Notes under the pieces: generated by a model
What the model was told of the DNA's origin: nothing
The model's database searches: none
Seen by the model: only the letters and a program-made list of their open reading frames with translations
NCBI GenBank assembly: GCA_031278935.1
Contig: JAITJK010000094.1
Span: 1-5,824, forward strand
Length of the DNA: 5,824 bases
Direction of reading: 5' to 3'
Origin: Spirochaetaceae bacterium
Lineage (GTDB): Bacteria > Spirochaetota > Spirochaetia > Treponematales > Breznakiellaceae
Shown here: positions 5,036 through 5,824 of the stretch, piece after piece
Numbering within the stretch: the stretch's first letter is position 1
Layout: each line of letters opens with the position of its first letter
Program-made: the position numbers and the translations under genes

Positions 5036-5743
5036 GTGAAATCCCTAGCGGTGCTTTTTGAAAACCACGCCTGCATGGTGCTGAATAAACCCGCAGGTCT
5101 CCCAGTCCAGGGAGGAGCGCGGGTAGGCGCGTCGTTGGACCGTATCCTCCAGGAACAATGGTCTCCCCGGCCCTTGTTGGTGCATCGACTGGATAAGGAT
5201 ACCTCCGGGCTTATCCTGGTGGCCAAAAACCGGGAAGCGGCGGCCCGCTTGTCCAGGTTGTTCACTCAGCACAGGGGCGTCTCTAAACAGTACCTGGCGG
5301 TCTGCGCCGGAAGGCCCCCTAAGGATTCAGACCTCATTAGAAGCGCCCTCACCATCGGCGGAACCGAAAAATACGCAGAGACCCGCTATACCCGACTTTG
5401 TGGGGATGCGGATTTCTCCCTCCTCGCCGTGGAACTGGGAACGGGCCGTATGCACCAGATCCGACGGCACCTCGCCCAGATCGGAAACCCTATCCTCGGG
5501 GACGATAAATACGGACGCTTCGCCCTGAACAAGGAACTGCGTAAAAGCCGAGGCCTCACGAAGTTGCTGCTCCATGCTTCCCGGCTTATCATCCCGGGCA
5601 AGCATGGGATGGGGTTTTCCTTGGACACCAGCGCCCCCTTGCCCGATTACTTCGAGCCCTTTATCCGCTCCTTTAGGCCTTCCTACGAGCCGCCGGTCCC
5701 GGAGGCAAGGGGCAGGGGAGCGGAAGGCAAGGTAGCGAAGTAG
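5036..5743 (+). CDS. RluA-family 23S rRNA/tRNA pseudouridine synthase
   Basis: This cytoplasmic enzyme isomerises specific uridines in structured RNA to pseudouridine. The 235-residue protein carries the family signatures: VLNKPAGLPVQ (15-25), HRLDKDTSGLILVAK (50-64) with catalytic Asp53 (5192-5194), the Lys84-Tyr86 region KQYLAV, RMHQIRRHLAQIGNPILGDDKYG (two adjacent blocks, 138-160) and LLLHASRL (177-184). It has no N-terminal S4 domain, so it resembles compact RluA-type members; the target site cannot be told. I chose GTG 5036. A purine-rich ribosome site AAGGAAGG (5021-5028) is seven bases away, and homology begins at once (AVLFENHACMVLNKP). The frame stays open upstream to ATG 4883, but that part translates a dispersed repeat. 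It is probably transcribed from 4758-4785 with a 240-base leader. Its low-complexity C-terminal tail (EPPVPEARGRGAEGK) overlaps a probable convergent gene. Confidence 0.93.
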   Translation: MKSLAVLFENHACMVLNKPAGLPVQGGARVGASLDRILQEQWSPRPLLVHRLDKDTSGLILVAKNREAAARLSRLFTQHRGVSKQYLAVCAGRPPKDSDLIRSALTIGGTEKYAETRYTRLCGDADFSLLAVELGTGRMHQIRRHLAQIGNPILGDDKYGRFALNKELRKSRGLTKLLLHASRLIIPGKHGMGFSLDTSAPLPDYFEPFIRSFRPSYEPPVPEARGRGAEGKVAK

Positions 5744-5824
5744 TCCTGTACCGTTTCCTTCCGCCGGATCACCGAAAGAACGCCGTCGCGGCCCAGAAGC
5801 AATTCCCCGCAGCGAAGCTTCCCG
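5683..5824 (-). CDS. Probable convergent gene, C-terminal 46 residues only
   Basis: On the minus strand a frame enters at the right edge and runs to TAG (5685-5683). It reads GKLRCGELLLGRDGVLSVIR, then RKETVQDYFATLPSAPLP, and ends LASGTGGS. The alternation of hydrophobic and polar residues up to DYFATLP looks like real protein, followed by a disordered tail. It would overlap the synthase tail-to-tail by 61 bases. I do not recognise a family and the start lies outside the window. Two other frames are also open over this short GC-rich stretch, so the call is tentative. No terminator is visible between the two converging genes. Confidence 0.4.
   Translation of the reverse strand, partial: GKLRCGELLLGRDGVLSVIRRKETVQDYFATLPSAPLPLASGTGGS

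Noticed and set aside
1..5824. CRISPR array, IS element, transposase, phage or toxin-antitoxin genes
   Set aside because: I saw no regularly spaced repeats, no terminal inverted repeats around a transposase, and no partner gene next to the XRE remnant.

Overview
The window looks like an accessory stretch of a moderately GC-rich spirochaete chromosome, most plausibly from the termite-gut Treponema group. This is inferred from gene content: a small XRE regulator with a tail typical of spirochaetes, LPP20/CsgG-like secreted proteins, an Fn3 lipoprotein with a relaxed lipobox, and a plant-type GH3 beta-xylosidase/beta-glucosidase. No rRNA or single-copy marker is present to prove it.

Layout. (1) 1-1590: the C-terminal 529 codons of a GH3 glycosidase, cut by the left window edge. 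(2) 1591-1726: non-coding DNA with a perfect GC hairpin and one copy of a short repeat. (3) 1727-2589: a scrambled region holding three gene remnants. These are a minus-strand XRE regulator missing its N-terminus, a plus-strand LPP20-like domain missing its N-terminus and abutting the XRE remnant near 2057-2062, and the last ~45 residues of a CsgG/LpoB-like domain in another frame. (4) 2600-4486: a two-gene unit. The first gene encodes an exported chimera (signal peptide, start of an LPP20-like domain, CsgG-like domain, charged linker, outer-membrane beta-barrel). The second, 45 bases downstream, encodes an Fn3 lipoprotein that stops inside a second domain. (5) 4592-4677: a long nested stem-loop followed by seven T's, acting at least as a terminator and possibly a small RNA; its apical loop carries an anti-Shine-Dalgarno-like ACCTCC. 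(6) 4758-5743: a near-consensus sigma-70 promoter, a leader of about 240 nt with two tiny ORFs, a dispersed repeat and a hairpin covering a Shine-Dalgarno sequence, then an RluA-type pseudouridine synthase starting at GTG 5036. (7) 5683-5824: the 3' end of a probable convergent minus-strand gene overlapping the synthase.

The GH3 enzyme would release terminal xylose or glucose from plant oligosaccharides. The chimera and lipoprotein are envelope proteins of unknown role. The pseudouridine synthase is a housekeeping RNA-modification enzyme unrelated to the rest. The most interesting part is 2057-3862, where pieces of one envelope-protein family (LPP20-like and CsgG-like) occur as truncated fragments beside an intact in-frame fusion of the same two domain types. 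The leader of the synthase and the structured RNA at 4592-4677 come next. I found no convincing evidence of a complete new multi-gene system.
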